A stretch of DNA of 64,000 nt from Symbiodinium natans (GCA_905221605.1 CAJNDS010002846.1:127501-191500); one strand, 5' to 3'. Counted from the first letter of the stretch, positions 52,251 to 63,279 are shown. The notes: a model not told the origin generated them from the letters alone. Made by a program: numbers and translations.

Positions 52251-52604
52251 CTAGATGCGTGGACTTGATGGCCCATGACCCTGTTGCAAATTGAAGATGC
52301 CGGGTATTACGGAGGCTGTTGTGTATCCATCCCAACTCGTGGGCATGTAGTCGTCTCCTGCACAGCCCCCAGTGTCAATTCTTGGTTTCTGCACCACTGT
52401 GCTGCAGGAATCACTGGCCCTACAGACCCAAAGTCTGTCTGGCTCTCTTGATTCCTGCACGGCCCGACTCGGCATGACCTCTATAACCCCCTCCCTGCTT
52501 TGAGCGGCGGGGGCGCCAATCGCTCTGCACCTCCTACGCAAGCCGCAAGAGCAAGCAAGAGCTCTGACTGCCGTCATGGAAACCAGGGTTTGACTCGGCA
52601 CCAT
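52251..52604 (-). CDS. putative 3' exon, 117 open codons
   Basis: Minus-strand frame with an ATG at 52604 and stop TAG at 52251, the stop being followed by degenerate heptamers. It includes GVIEVMPSRAVQESREPDRL, CSTVVQKPRIDTGGCAGDDY and TTASVIPGIFNLQQGHGPS. Cys-containing, with mixed codon endings. No plus-strand rival is listed over it. It could belong to the minus-strand gene at 49991-51311 as an upstream exon, but no donor is evident before the stop. Confidence 0.38.
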   Translation of the reverse strand: MVPSQTLVSMTAVRALACSCGLRRRCRAIGAPAAQSREGVIEVMPSRAVQESREPDRLWVCRASDSCSTVVQKPRIDTGGCAGDDYMPTSWDGYTTASVIPGIFNLQQGHGPSSPRI

Positions 52605-52782
52605 CCCAAACGCAACCCTATAACTAGGGTTTAGGGTTTAGGGTTTCGGCTCGAGTCTTGGGATTGGGATCATTTAGGTTTCAAGTTGTTTGGGGGTTTG
52701 GAGTATGGTCGCCGCATCTGGGCATCCAACCTTTTTGGGGTCTATCTTCGGTGGCCCCTCATATCTTTCCTAAAACGCTAAA

Positions 52783-52830
52783 CCCTACACCCTAAACCCT
52801 AAACCCTAAACCCTAAACCCTAAACCTAAA
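52783..52830 (-). repeat. heptamer array
   Basis: Six CCCTAAA units with one CCCTACA. Confidence 0.93.
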
Positions 52831-52959
52831 AAAGGTGAGCGTGGCTTCCAACAGCCGAATGCAGGCTCGCGTGTGAAACGACACGAAAACGGCCCTGGGT
52901 GACTCGACACCCCTGAGGCCAGGGAAGTCCCAGGCCCTTGAGTCGAACCGCAACTCGGT

Positions 52960-53340
52960 GTCATGTTTACAAACCTGTAATCTGAAATGCATAAATATGT
53001 TATATAATATAAGCATAATATATATATATATAGTATAACTCTATGATCTAAAAAGAGTAGTATGTTAATGTTTATGAATGTGTCTATGTAATGTCTACTG
53101 TACTCTGCGATGAAATATTTCTCACAAACCAATGTTACGTAAGTTTCTAGCTGTTGTAATCTGAGATGTAATAGTGTTAAATGCATATATTCGTATGTGA
53201 AGAGAAATAAACACTAAAAATACGTGAACATGCTTATGAATTGATATATGCACATTATCTAAACAAATTAAATAAATAAATACATATATACATATATACA
53301 CATTTATTTTTTGTTTCTTCATTCATGTGATTACCTGTAA
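52960..53340. other. AT-rich stretch, no gene recognised
   Basis: AT-rich with TA runs. Open frames are Ile/Tyr-rich and judged artefacts. Confidence 0.6.
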
Positions 53341-53883
53341 ACTACGTTAACACAAAAACCTTACATCCAGGCCTCGAGACCCAAGATCTACACATACGCG
53401 GACGTTGTTCACGGCGCAATGCTGAAATGAGGAGTGCCAAACCTTAAGCCGAGCTAAACCCTTCAATACTCATATCGGCCCAAACATCGCAGATCTCACT
53501 GTGGATCTCGTGCGGTTCCTCGAGTCCTGATGTGAGACCTTCTGCCGAGCTCTGATACGGACAAGAGGCAGAGAACCTTTTGCATGAACTGATACACAAT
53601 ACGACGTTCTGATCTGCGTCCTTCTCAGGTGCCCAGGTGATACAGCTCAGGCCTGCTTAAAGATTCTAAGACTCTAAGATCCAATTAAACCCTTGTAATC
53701 TTAGGAACCCTAACCAACCCCTATGAGGTAAACGGCTGCAAGAGACCTCTCGTCCGCGGCTGCCCCTCCGTGGATGCAGCCCGGCTTCGGCAAGGGCATT
53801 GACTTCGTAACATGCAGGCGCAAAGCAGAGTCTCGTAGTCTCAGAAGTCTTCGATCTGCTGTGTTCTTTTTCATCAGTAGGGT

Positions 53884-54092
53884 TCAGTAGCTGCTTTGTG
53901 ATTCTTTGAGCCTGTGATGTGTGGTGGAGGTCTGATGCTTCGGGTGTGGGCATTTCAGGTAACATCCTCTGCAACTCTCTAGGGCTTTGTGTACATCAGA
54001 AACAGCATACCGAATGTTCTCGTTGGTGGACGTAAGAGGACGGAACTGCCCGTCTTTGCCTTGCAGTTTGCATCGCTGCTTCTGAAACCTGC
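53884..54092 (-). CDS. putative terminal exon, unknown protein
   Basis: After a CCTTTTTTCCTAG acceptor (good pyrimidine tract), 69 codons run to TGA at 53884. They include KLQGKDGQFRPLTSTNENIR and YAVSDVHKALESCRGCYLK, with a His-rich tail. A second minus frame (53666-53974) overlaps the end. Family unknown. Confidence 0.4.
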
Positions 54093-54217
54093 CTAGGAAA
54101 AAAGGACGAGGGCAACAACTCCCACTTAGGGAAGGCTGCAGCATCACTAAGCTGATTCCTGAAGTCTGCTGAAACTGTCCGGTCTTGCTACCGGCTTGCC
54201 ACCATACCCCCGGGCAG

Positions 54218-54555
54218 GCTTCGTCGAAGGCTTCGTCTCAGTTCCGATAACGGAGTTTCGTTTCTCTTGCCCAGGGTTTAGAGTTGTAAATGCTTTAAAA
54301 ACGCTGCTCTCACTCGAAGCATTTGCGCACCCACGAGACAGAGGTCTGTCAGCCATATGCCTGGCAGTCAGACATGTACCAGCGCAACGCAGAAGAGAGG
54401 GGTCCCGTTTGGGGGAGTATTTTCGAGGATCGCTGGGCGGGCGGTTGGAGCAGGACCAACGTGAGCGAAGGCTTCGTGTAGCAGGCATGTTGAGGAGGCT
54501 TCCTTGGCTAGTTTTTGGCGCCCCTCAATGCCCTCTTCACACTTCCGCTTTTCAG
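54218..54555 (+). CDS. putative internal exon, strand uncertain
   Basis: Bounded by CCCGGGCAG (acceptor) and TTTTCAG/GTCCTA (donor). 112 codons in one frame including LGEYFRGSLGGRLEQDQRER and RVAGMLRRLPWLVFGAPQ. The minus strand is also open here (54147-54488, ending FSRLQESA) and would be co-oriented with the exon at 53884-54092, so the strand is undecided. Confidence 0.3.
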
Positions 54556-54843
54556 GTCCTAGAAAGTTCTCTCTTCAAAGCTTTCTTTGCACCCTAAAGC
54601 CATAACTGCGAAAGGAAAACTACCTACTTCCTACTCCGGTCTTCTCTGGACAAACTGTCAAAAGGCTTCTGCAATCGCCAAGCTCTACGAAGTTCTGGTT
54701 TAGGATAGGGGCCGCTTCAGGTTGTCGGGTTCACGCCCTTTTCCTAAGCAAACAGCATAAGACCGAAGAACTCTTGTGTGGCAAGCAAAACACGGAGACG
54801 CACAACGAAACACATCCTCTTTTCGGGCTTCGATTTTTGGTTG

Positions 54844-54907
54844 TTGGGTCTGCACCCTTTATTACAGAAACTTGGTTTTTGGGTCTGCACCCTTTATTAC
54901 AGAAACT
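54844..54907 (+). repeat. tandem duplication, about 35-bp period
   Basis: GGGTCTGCACCCTTTATTAC occurs twice. Confidence 0.85.
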
Positions 54908-54909
54908 CC

Positions 54910-55990
54910 CCAAACCTTGGGTTTAGGGAGTTTAATCCCTAAACCCTATAAACACCAGATGCACCCAAAACATCCTACTTCCAAAGGAATGCATGCCTGC
55001 AGCGTGTCCAGCTGACAAACGGGACAGCTCCGGGACTTGTGAAGCCAAGGCGTAACCTAGGTTTAGGGTAGGGTTTAGGGTTTAGCGACGGGCTTCGGGG
55101 TGTAGGGATTCTCTGGTCACCCCGACGCACGACGATAAGGACCCGACGCCCTAAGATGAGGATCATTGATCGTAGTCTAGCGTCCGTCTTTTGGGGGTTA
55201 TTCCCAACACAAACCCACCGTGGGCTTTCTCTAACGAAACAGGGCCCAAATCAAACTGGCACTGCCAGAACCTCGAACATGAACTCATTACAGATCCCTG
55301 AAGCCCCTAAACCAATAATAGTCTAGGTTGCTTATGGGCTTCCTGATTCCGTTTTTCAGCGGGCTCTAAGGCTTCGTCTGAGAAAAGTTGTCAACTTCGT
55401 GTGGGTCAAGATTGGGCCCATGTTGTTGAGAACATATCGCGCAGAACCTTGTATGGGTTTAGGGTTTAGAGTATTAAGGTACCCGAGTATAATGGACCCT
55501 CCTTTGGCGATTCACCCAAGCAGGCACATACCACCACATACCACCCTATTCCGGACCCTCTGAGTGTAGGGTTTCGCTTACTCTCGCACGCGAGGCTTCG
55601 AGGCAACCCATCCGGGCGGCTAAGGTTTAGGGCTTAGGGCGTTTAGGGCTTTTTTTTGCTTAAGACCACGCCCTGCAGAAAGCGCGGCCAAAGTTGAAAG
55701 CAGCCAAGCTCGCCCGGCCCGAAGCCCCTGAAGGTGAACAACTCAAATGACTACTATATTGCAATGACATTCGTCTACATGTCATCTCTTATGATTACAA
55801 AATCTTAAAAAATGCGTTTAAACAGTATGACTATCATACGGCTATCTTCAAGATCCCTCCCCGAGATCCCATGAGCCCCATCCATCCACCCTAAACCCTA
55901 AACCCTAAACCCCAAACCCCTGGAATATCAGTCCGCAGTGGGTCCGGGTCTCCGAGCGCAGTTCACGTGGAAGAGATGTAGGCCTTGCAG
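54910..55990. other. no gene recognised
   Basis: Short heptamer runs (55060-55085, 55890-55915) in otherwise unique sequence. Confidence 0.5.
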
Positions 55991-55992
55991 CG

Positions 55993-56201
55993 TGGGATGT
56001 TCGCCCTTATACTAAGAGGCATACGAACAGCCCCGCACAGGGATGATATTTAGGGGGGGGGGGGAGTGCTAGAATCCCGATTAAGGACTGGTAGTATAAG
56101 TGGGAACACCCCTTATACTAACAGTCCTTAAATAGGGATTATCATTCGGGGGGTACTATAATCCCGAGAAAGGACTGTTAGTCTAAGTGGGAACATCCCA
56201 A
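55993..56201. mobile_element. two adjacent family-A TIR elements
   Basis: GGGATGTTCGCCCTTATACT at 55993 and three further ends of the same family (GACTGGTAGTATAAGTGGGA, CACCCCTTATACTAACAGTC, GACTGTTAGTCTAAGTGGGA) form two copies joined end to end near 56106. Confidence 0.7.
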
Positions 56202-56204
56202 CTT

Positions 56205-57400
56205 GCAGCTCTTCACAGTTCTTGTTGTGTCCATGGGTAATTTAAAGAGGCCCTGGATCCTCTTGAGGGCCCCCCTCCCCCCCTCCCCCCTCCCGAGAAC
56301 CGACCATGCGGCTGCATGGGCTAAGCTCTCTGCACATGGGAGTGGGATATTGGCTCTGAAGCTTTGGGATTTGATTTTTGGCGACTTAAGGTTTGCGGCT
56401 GCAGCTTCAGAAGGAACTCCAAGAAGCTCTAGTGGAAAGTCGGCTCGCTGTTCAAAAACTCCTGGCACGACTGATACCCTTTGTAGAGGAAGGTGGTCGG
56501 GGGCATAGGGCGACGCGACAAGCCACAGGGCTCAAGAACGATGCAACCTGTGGGCAGGATTTGTAAGTGCAGATCCTTGGATTGCATTTTAGACTCCTTG
56601 GACCAGTCTCCCATATAACCTGGCACTAGTTTTGCGTGAGCAGCAAGTTGCTGGTAGCGACTCTTCCTTCTGAGCATGCGCCCCATGGGCTGCCATGTTC
56701 TGCATGATTCAGTCTAGCATTTCCAAGCAAAGCAGGAGGTCAACAGTACCCTGTGGTGCTAAAGTGAACCGAAGACAGCCTTAAGGCAAGGCTTCGGAAG
56801 GGAAAAGTGGACTTAAGGGATGACAGGAAGGGCCTACACCCCTGCATTCTCAGGTTGACTAAGGTCCCCGCAGGGCAGTCGGATCAGTTCGTCTCCCTCT
56901 TCATACTCGACGAGACCTGGGGTTAGGGTCCTGGGTTGAGGTTGCCAGCTACGGGTAACGACCCAGGGTTTGAGACCAAATGCAAGTAGGATTCCCATTC
57001 AGCTGCAAACTGGGGGAAGTTGGACAGGGTTGGTCTAAAGGTTTAAGTTCCTTTGGTACCCGGAACATGACGGATGAAGTTGCCCACACATGAGATCAAC
57101 CGCATATTGCAGAGAATACAGCCCTGCGATGGGGATCCGCTAAGCTCCCACAGAGTGCTAGACAACGTCGGCATGGTGTCCCCTCGGATGGCCAACTGTG
57201 AGCCCGACAAATCTCGCACTCAACCAAGTCCTTGTGGCCTGGATTGGTATGAGGCCAGCTTCCCAAGATCTTGTGCTCTCTTTAGGGGTGCGTGGGGAGA
57301 AGGCGGGCGCTTCGGCTTCTGGCTTGGGCTGTTGATGCGGTTCAGGCACCAAGATGCCTGAGACTTCGATCAGTTTGAACTGACCAACTCCAAGAAACTG
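56205..57400. other. no supported gene
   Basis: Both strands are open at 56178-56508. The remainder has only short frames. Nothing diagnostic. Confidence 0.4.
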
Positions 57401-57449
57401 CACAACTGTCAGGCACAAGCCTTGAAACCAACCATACACGCGGCACGCA

Positions 57450-57632
57450 CCACGCAGCGAGAGAGAGAGAGAGAGAGAGAGATGCAGCCTCAATATGGTC
57501 GTGGGTCGGTGGGTGGTGAGCCATGGGTATGCAAGCACACACGCATGCACCCACGCGTAGAGAGAGACAGGGAGGGAGAGAGAAAGAGAGAGAGAGACGA
57601 AGAAACACACACACACACACACAAAAACACAA

Positions 57633-57668
<36 letters not shown>

Positions 57669-57670
57669 TA
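57450..57670 (+). repeat. (GA)n and (CA)n microsatellites
   Basis: GA runs at 57458-57482, 57565-57598 and 57630-57668, CA run at 57605-57622. Confidence 0.95.
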
Positions 57671-58413
57671 CGAGCCGTTGCAAGACAGCCGTGCCCCTCG
57701 CGGCTGCTGTCGAATGTGTCACGGGGAAGCCTTAGAAGCGGAACTGCAGCAGGGTCTGTAGCGGGCTGGGAGGTTTACCTTGCGAACTCAGGCGCTACGG
57801 TGTCTATATGGGTTTCTGGAGGATCGACAAGTGGTGCTTAGGACAATGTGTCCGTTCAGGGCGCTACGAGCGGTGATTTGGCGCCTGAGGGCTGTGGGAT
57901 TGCCGCCCCGAACCTTTTCAGGGAGAGGTTCCTGCAGCTGGGCTGCAGGATCTGAGCCTTGCACATGATCTCGTCCTTGTATTGTGGAGTTCTGATTCGG
58001 CTTTCTGACTGTCTTATAAAAAAGCTTGCCCAGCTGCCTGAACCCTGAAACCACCTGGACTCCAGAATACCCGGAAAATGCCCGAACTCCCCGCAAGCCT
58101 TCAGACTACGGACGGGCCAGCCTCAACCATAACAAATTGCACATGTGCTCTTCAATGCTCCTCATGGCTTCCGTGTCATTTTCTCGCTTTGCGGCCCATC
58201 TCTGCGAATAGAAAGATGCCAGCTGATGCCAGCAACGGATTGGGACCATCTGCGGGCGACAGGCTAGCTAGTGGCTTGGGTATAGGTGTACGACAGCATC
58301 CTTCCTGAGCTAACACTGTGTGATCAGATGAGTGAAACGCAAGATGCAAGCCGGAGCTCACAATAGAAACTCCCTCAAGCAATGCACATCAATAAGCTTC
58401 CGGTATCTTGCAG

Positions 58414-58540
58414 CTGCTTCTAAACGCGATCTCACTGCATCAAGTTGAACAGTTTCCTGCGGACGTTGCAAGTCTCTCCGTAGCCCAGGGGGTGTTCTTC
58501 TGTCGAGGGTTGCCCGGCATCGAGGCATGTTTTCCTACAG
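58414..58540 (+). CDS. putative internal exon with clear splice sites
   Basis: 127 bp between GGTATCTTGCAG and CCTACAG/GTAAAG, phase 0 to phase 1. Encodes LLLNAISLHQVEQFPADVAS and LSVAQGVFFCRGLPGIEA. A short upstream stretch (58214-58287, MPADASNGLGPSAGDRLASG, GTATAG/GTGTAC) is also exon-like, but its phase does not fit. Family unknown. Confidence 0.42.
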
Positions 58541-58771
58541 GTAAAGCCTCGTGCCATTCCGTGAACCCTTTTTTTTTTCAACGAGCTTGTGTGTTCCCAC
58601 CCGCCCTGTTAGACCCTAAACCCTGAGCCCTAAGCCCTTTCGAGCCCAAAAAACAGATCAACCCCGATATGCGCGCCTAGCCAAGGTGGGGGCTTCACCG
58701 AGGTTGTGCATCGTCACGCAGGAGCCCACGTCAGGGTGGTCTGATCGCAGGCCCGGGGTGTCCGATTTGTG

Positions 58772-58840
58772 GGGTTTAGGGTTTAGGGCTAGGGTTTAGG
58801 GTTTAGGGTTTAGGGTTTAGGGCTAGGGTTTAGGGTTTGG
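58772..58840 (+). repeat. heptamer array with GGGCTAG interruptions
   Basis: About nine TTTAGGG units, two of them replaced by GGGCTAGGG. Confidence 0.93.
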
Positions 58841-59039
58841 CCGCCATGGCTGAGCTCGATTTTTCGGGGTTCTCGATGTGGCTGGGCTTCATGGCCTTGA
58901 GGGGGGGTTTCCGGGAACAAAGGATGGGTTGTCGGGAGTTGGTTGTAACCATGGCTTCGCTTGCAGGACGGATGTTGAAGGACAGGGTTTGGGGCGTTTG
59001 CTTTCGGAATTGTGGCTTGGGGGTTCAGGGTTCGGCTAG

Positions 59040-59270
59040 ATGGCGTCTAGCTGTTCAGAGGCACTTACACCCTCCCCCCTACTCCCACCTCTCCTCCCCT
59101 CCCCCACACATTCAGCAACCACATGCAACCACGCAAGCTCCCCCCCACACATTCAGCAACCACATGCAACCACGCAACCCCCAGTTAACGGTGAAAGTAC
59201 TCACGCTTCAGACTCGTCTGTGCATTCTCTCTCTCTATCTCTATCTCTCCCTCTCCCTCTCCTGAGCACA
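59040..59270 (+). repeat. C-rich direct repeats and (CT)n
   Basis: ACACATTCAGCAACCACATG occurs twice, 45 bp apart, followed by CT/CTAT runs. The plus frame 58837-59265 covers it but looks low-complexity. Confidence 0.8.
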
Positions 59271-59519
59271 ACAGAATCTGAGAACTGAACCCAAAGGACC
59301 CCCCCCCCCTCCCCCAATTTAACAGATTCCACGACATGTTGCGACTCGGCATGGCGTGGAAGGAGGCGTAGGAGCAGAAGGACTGCAGGTGCACCTCAGA
59401 ACGACTACATATACACATACATATATATATATACATTTATTTATTCCCCACCCTCGATGTGGTGTTGTTAGATTTTAAACTCAACTCTTCTCCTCGCCCG
59501 GAACTCTTCTCCTCGCCCC

Positions 59520-59855
59520 TCGCTCATCCCTGGAGTGCCCAACCCCAAAGTGTCCCTGGAGTGCCCAACTCTACCTGGAGTGCCCAGAGTCTCCCTGGAG
59601 TGCCCAACCCCAGATTCTCCCAGAGTGTCCCCGAATTGCCCCAGAGTTTCCCTGAATTGCCCAACCCAGAGTCTCCCTCAGCCCCAGAGTTTGTCTGGAG
59701 TGCCCAGAAAGACTCAAGCAGAGCGTCCCCGGAGTGCCCTAGGGTCTCCCTGCAGAGCCCAACCCCAGAGTCTCCCTGGAGTGCCCAACCCCAGAGTGTC
59801 CCCGGAGTGCCCAGCCCCAGAGTGTCCCTGGAGTGCCCAACCCCAGAGTATCTCT
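59520..59855 (+). repeat. minisatellite, units of about 17-28 bp
   Basis: Variable units around CCCTGGAGTGCCCAACCCCA and GAGTGTCC, at least twelve. Plus frames of about 143 codons (Pro/Ser/Val/Cys-rich) are open because the unit lacks stops. Confidence 0.9.
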
Positions 59856-60104
59856 ACCAAGAGAGGGTGGGGATGTTCGAAGTTAAATAATTTATTGTAT
59901 TTATGCATATATTATATGTTACTGTACCTTTGCTACTGTATTATTGTAGTATTCCATTCTTAAACTCTCGGCACTGCGCAGGATCCTCGTGTGAAGGATC
60001 CTAGGCTTCAGGATTGCCTCGCCTGGAAACTTTTGAGGTGTTACTGAGGGCTTCCAGCTTCGAGTTTACGGCTTGCGGGGCTTCTGGCCCTAAACCCTAA
60101 ACAT

Positions 60105-60150
60105 GTTTTTTATAACCCTAAACCCTAAATCCTAAACCCTAAACCCTTGA
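60105..60150 (-). repeat. heptamer array
   Basis: Five CCCTAAA units with one CCCTAAT. Confidence 0.9.
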
Positions 60151-60263
60151 GAAGGCTTAGGGTGTGACACTTTTTGTTTTCGAGCTTGGGGCTTCAGCGT
60201 CCCAGACCCTGGCCCGAGGCCAGATAATCAGGAATCGCTTTCCTCATAGGCTCCAGCAGTCTA

Positions 60264-60440
60264 GTGGCTCGACCTGCATGTGAGTCCCTCTTTTTGGCCG
60301 CAAAGCAGCATGCGGAAAAGGGATGCCCCCAAGAAATCAGTCCATGGCTTGGACCAACCGCCCTTCTTCTGCTACAAGCCTCCCCGTCCCACCAACCACC
60401 TCCTGAGGTTCCTGAGGTTCGTCCGATGCATCTGTTGCTA
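60264..60440 (+). CDS. possible exon, two frames open
   Basis: One plus frame gives CESLFLAAKQHAEKGCPQEI, another gives RKRDAPKKSVHGLDQPPFF. Both reach a heptamer run at 60440. Undecided. Confidence 0.2.
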
Positions 60441-60691
60441 GGGTTTAGGGTTTAGGGTGCCTAGAAGCCCGAAGAATAACTCGACCTGATTTGCTTCATT
60501 TGGGGGGTGCGGGTGGGAGGGGGGGGGGGGCACCACTTTTGTATAGTCATTATAGCAGCCGCTAGGCTAAGAAGCAGGCCCTTGCCAAAGGAGGAGCTAC
60601 CATTGGGGGGCCTAGGCTGCAGCACCACTTCGAACAGGTAAGCCCCTGTAAGGCTGAAGATTTCTGGAGGCTCATGTGGTTCAGGTTTTGC

Positions 60692-60813
60692 AGGGCTTCA
60701 AGGCTTCATTGTTCCGGCTTTCTTCGGCTTGGGATTCGATGTTTCTCAAGGACGAAAAGGCAATACTGAATATGTGGAGTCATGCAATCCTGACCGTGGA
60801 ACCTTTCATCCTC
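60692..60813 (+). CDS. putative exon running into a TIR element
   Basis: After a CAGGTTTTGCAG acceptor the frame encodes GFKASLFRLSSAWDSMFLKD and EKAILNMWSHAILTVEPFIL, then reaches the family-G element at 60814, where GCCGA/GTACCC could be a donor. If translation continued through the element it would end at 60936. Family unknown. Confidence 0.4.
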
Positions 60814-60912
60814 GCTGCCGAGTACCCTGGGCCAAAAAAGGCCAACCTCTCAACTAGGGTAGGATTATATGTGCCCCAAACATGCTTCGAGGTTCCCTGC
60901 TCAGCTACTAAG
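60814..60912. mobile_element. TIR element, family G
   Basis: GCTGCCGAGTACCC at the left and CCCTGCTCAGCTACTAAG at the right, imperfectly inverted. The interior shares CAACTAGGGTAGGATTATAT with 39.5 kb. Confidence 0.6.
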
Positions 60913-60951
60913 GCGCCGTCACAGGGGCCTACATGATGAGAAAAAGGGTTT

Positions 60952-61040
60952 TAGGGGTTTAGTAGAGTTATAAAGAGCCACGAGGGAATACTATTAGCAA
61001 AAAATCAGACCCCTATGTATAGTACTCAGCTACTTATGTC
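60952..61040. mobile_element. family-E element, partial, followed by a family-G end
   Basis: CACGAGGGAATACTATTAGC then ATCAGACCCC (family E), then AGTACTCAGCTACTTA (family G end). Confidence 0.45.
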
Positions 61041-61148
61041 GCTGGTCAAGATGCATATTTGACGCTGGCTGTTCGGGAGCCATGGAAGCATTGGTGCATC
61101 GACCCACGCGTCCTCGAGCTGGGGTCAGGAAAAGCTCGCTGCCTAACA

Positions 61149-61245
61149 TCTACACTCCCCTTAGAACCTGAATAAAACAATATTTTTAATATCCTCTTGG
61201 GTTTTATATAAACAAAAACATTCCAAGGCGGATATGGACATAGAG
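61149..61245. mobile_element. dispersed element, family D
   Basis: CTACACTCCCCTTAGAACCT at the start, core ATCCTCTTGGGTTTTATATA, end CCAAGGCGGATATGG. Confidence 0.65.
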
Positions 61246-61726
61246 GGCCTAAACAATTAGAACAGGGTTTTGCGCGGCCAGCCCCCCGCGACCGCGTCTC
61301 TCAGGAGCCTGTAAGAGCAGACAGCAGGCCGGTCTTCAGCTCAGGAAGACGGATCCGGCTCCACATCACAAACTCTGAAGTCCCCACCCAACAGTCGAAA
61401 TCAAGGAACCTCACCTCCTTTGAAACTTGCAGTGCTCCGCCAACCGTCAACCCCATCTGCAGGTTTCGCCACAGCAGTGCTACGGCCGCTTCCTTTATCT
61501 CACACTAACAAGCAGCAACCTCAAAGGCACTGACCTACTTCAGTAGATTGCTAAGCGGCTACCCGGTCTCATGAAGAAGGTCTCTCGTTCTCACTGTAAA
61601 CACTAGGGGCGTAAACCATGCATTCCTGCTGCTTTCTTACTGCCCACCTGTCTTGCGCCCATATCTCCCCATCCCTGACACCCCTCCCCAGGGTTGTTCT
61701 GACGGGTGCATTATGGAGTCTTTTGT

Positions 61727-61876
61727 TCACTGGCGCGTGTCTTTTCTATCACTGGTTAAAAATTGTAATCGTAAAGGCTTAGGAATTGATTTCTTATTAT
61801 CTGGATTCGTCTTTGGAATCTCCGGAACATTGATATCAGCTTCAATAATATTAGCATTACATTGCATGGCTTTCTG
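61727..61876 (+). pseudogene. cox1: mitochondrial cox1-like fragment (probable NUMT)
   Basis: This patch is clearly AT-richer than its flanks. The plus frame reads KNCNRKGLGIDFLLSGFVFG followed by ISGTLISASIILALH. Asn-x-Lys-x-x-Gly followed directly by a hydrophobic helix with Phe-Gly-x-x-Gly-x-x-x-Ser matches the start of COX1 (the conserved NHK-x-x-G motif and transmembrane helix I). The usual His is Arg here. The frame stops about ten residues later, where COX1 would continue for hundreds. A nuclear insertion of mitochondrial DNA is the simplest reading. A chance hydrophobic frame remains possible. Confidence 0.45.
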
Positions 61877-61879
61877 ATG

Positions 61880-62280
61880 ATAATTTTCCGGCTTGTTCGG
61901 AGGCAAAACCAATGTCAAGAGATTCCAGAACTGAACTGCCAAAAGGCACCTTGTGAATGAGGAAGTCTTATTAAAAGCACCATTCTTGCCTCAATGTCCG
62001 GTTCTTGGGTGATCTTCTTGGGAGGTCTCTTCATACGTCCGTAGAACTAGTGAGAAGAGAACGGCAATATTGCTGCAGCAACAGTGAATAGGCTTCTTTC
62101 TCACGATTAGACGCCGAGCCACACATGTGTCTGGTAGATGTTCCAGCTGTCCTTTAGGAGTGTCTCGATGACCTGCAAAAAGAGAACTGAATGCCAAGGC
62201 CACCATGTGACCCTCGGGGTTCCGGAGGGATGCTCAGAAGATTTGCAGGCCTAGCGAAGGTAACCCTATACAAAAGAACC
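61880..62280. other. no gene recognised
   Basis: Short frames only. Nothing supports a call. Confidence 0.5.
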
Positions 62281-62329
62281 CAGTCCCCTAAACCCAAAAC
62301 TCGTAAACCCCTAAACCCCTAATCCCTAG

Positions 62330-62496
62330 ACCCTAAACCGAAGAACAAAGACAAGACCAAGAAGAAAGACAAGAAGGACAAATCCAATAAGAAGGACAAG
62401 AAGCAGAAGAAAAAAGGCCAGGAAAAGCACGACAAGAAGAGCGAAAAGGAGGTCAAGGGCAAAGCCACGCCGAAGGGTGGACCGAAAACCGGCTAG
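62330..62496 (+). CDS. lysine-rich C-terminal exon
   Basis: After AATCCCTAG (inside decayed heptamers) 54 codons run to TAG at 62494-62496. About half are Lys, with Asp/Glu and Gln, e.g. KTKKKDKKDKSNKKDKKQ, ending KATPKGGPKTG. Lys is mainly AAG, as expected for a coding stretch in GC-balanced DNA and not for a simple A-rich repeat. Such tails occur in nucleolar, ribosomal-associated and histone-like proteins, and no specific family can be named. The opposite frame (Leu/Val/Phe) is its shadow. Confidence 0.45.
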
Positions 62497-62509
62497 GCTA
62501 GCTTTGTGC

Positions 62510-62625
62510 GTGATGTGCGCAGACACAATGTCGAAGACATGCACAGCGCTTTGCGAAATGTGCGCAGACACCATGTCAAAGACATGCGCTGCAAGCAACG
62601 CCATGTGAAACACATGTCAAAAAGC
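62510..62625 (+). repeat. short direct repeat
   Basis: ATGTGCGCAGACACAATGTC and ATGTGCGCAGACACCATGTC, each followed by AAGACATGC, about 47 bp apart, with a third partial copy. Confidence 0.8.
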
Positions 62626-62885
62626 TCTGGTGTGCGTTGCCTTGGCTTGCTGAGTGTCGCCATGGTGGGGGGTTGCGATTTCATGTAAGCCCCCCGAAAC
62701 AGCCCGCAGATACATAATATATGCATATACCATACATATACTATATGTATTTTCCCAGAAATAGGGGCCCGTACCAGCACGTCACTCTTATAGCCATTGA
62801 AAAAAACCTCTGTCCGGCGCCAGCCCCTGGAAGACCCCAAGGCGTTGCCGCAGAACAGAAACAGGCTGGGCAAGGCCCGGAAACT

Positions 62886-62952
<67 letters not shown>
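62886..62952 (+). repeat. (TA)n and (GA)n microsatellite
   Basis: TA runs followed by about 15 GA units. Confidence 0.95.
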
Positions 62953-62953
<1 letters not shown>

Positions 62954-63091
62954 TGAAGTAGGAAGTGCACAACGTGGGAATGCCTCGAGTTCTGGGACTG
63001 GTTGCCCGGGTGGTGGTGCACACCCGTCAGGGTTTGAGGGTTGGTGGGCTTCAAAGGTGCGGGCATGGCTCAAAAACCCGAGGTGAGCATC

Positions 63092-63278
63092 CCTAAACCC
63101 CAAACCCTAAACCCTAAACCATAAACCCTAAACCCTAAACCGCCTGGATAGCTTCACCACCACATTTCTTGAGATCTCCGGGAGTCGCGTAGTACGCCTT
63201 GGGGACAGTCCTCGGAAGTTGATGAGTTCCGACTTGGGGGGTTTAGGGTTTAGGGTTTACGGTTTAGGGTTTAGGGGT
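63092..63278. repeat. heptamer arrays, opposite orientations
   Basis: CCCTAAA, six to seven units (63092-63141), and TTTAGGG, five units (63239-63278). Confidence 0.93.
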
Positions 63279-63279
63279 T

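Noticed and set aside
52930-52970. tRNA-like B box (GGTTCGACTC on minus)
   Set aside because: No matching A box, and the flanks do not form a T-arm or acceptor stem.
59459-59963. Two overlapping frames of about 142 codons with Pro/Ser/Cys repeats
   Set aside because: They lie over a stop-less minisatellite. Two frames are open simultaneously and neither has splice or start context.
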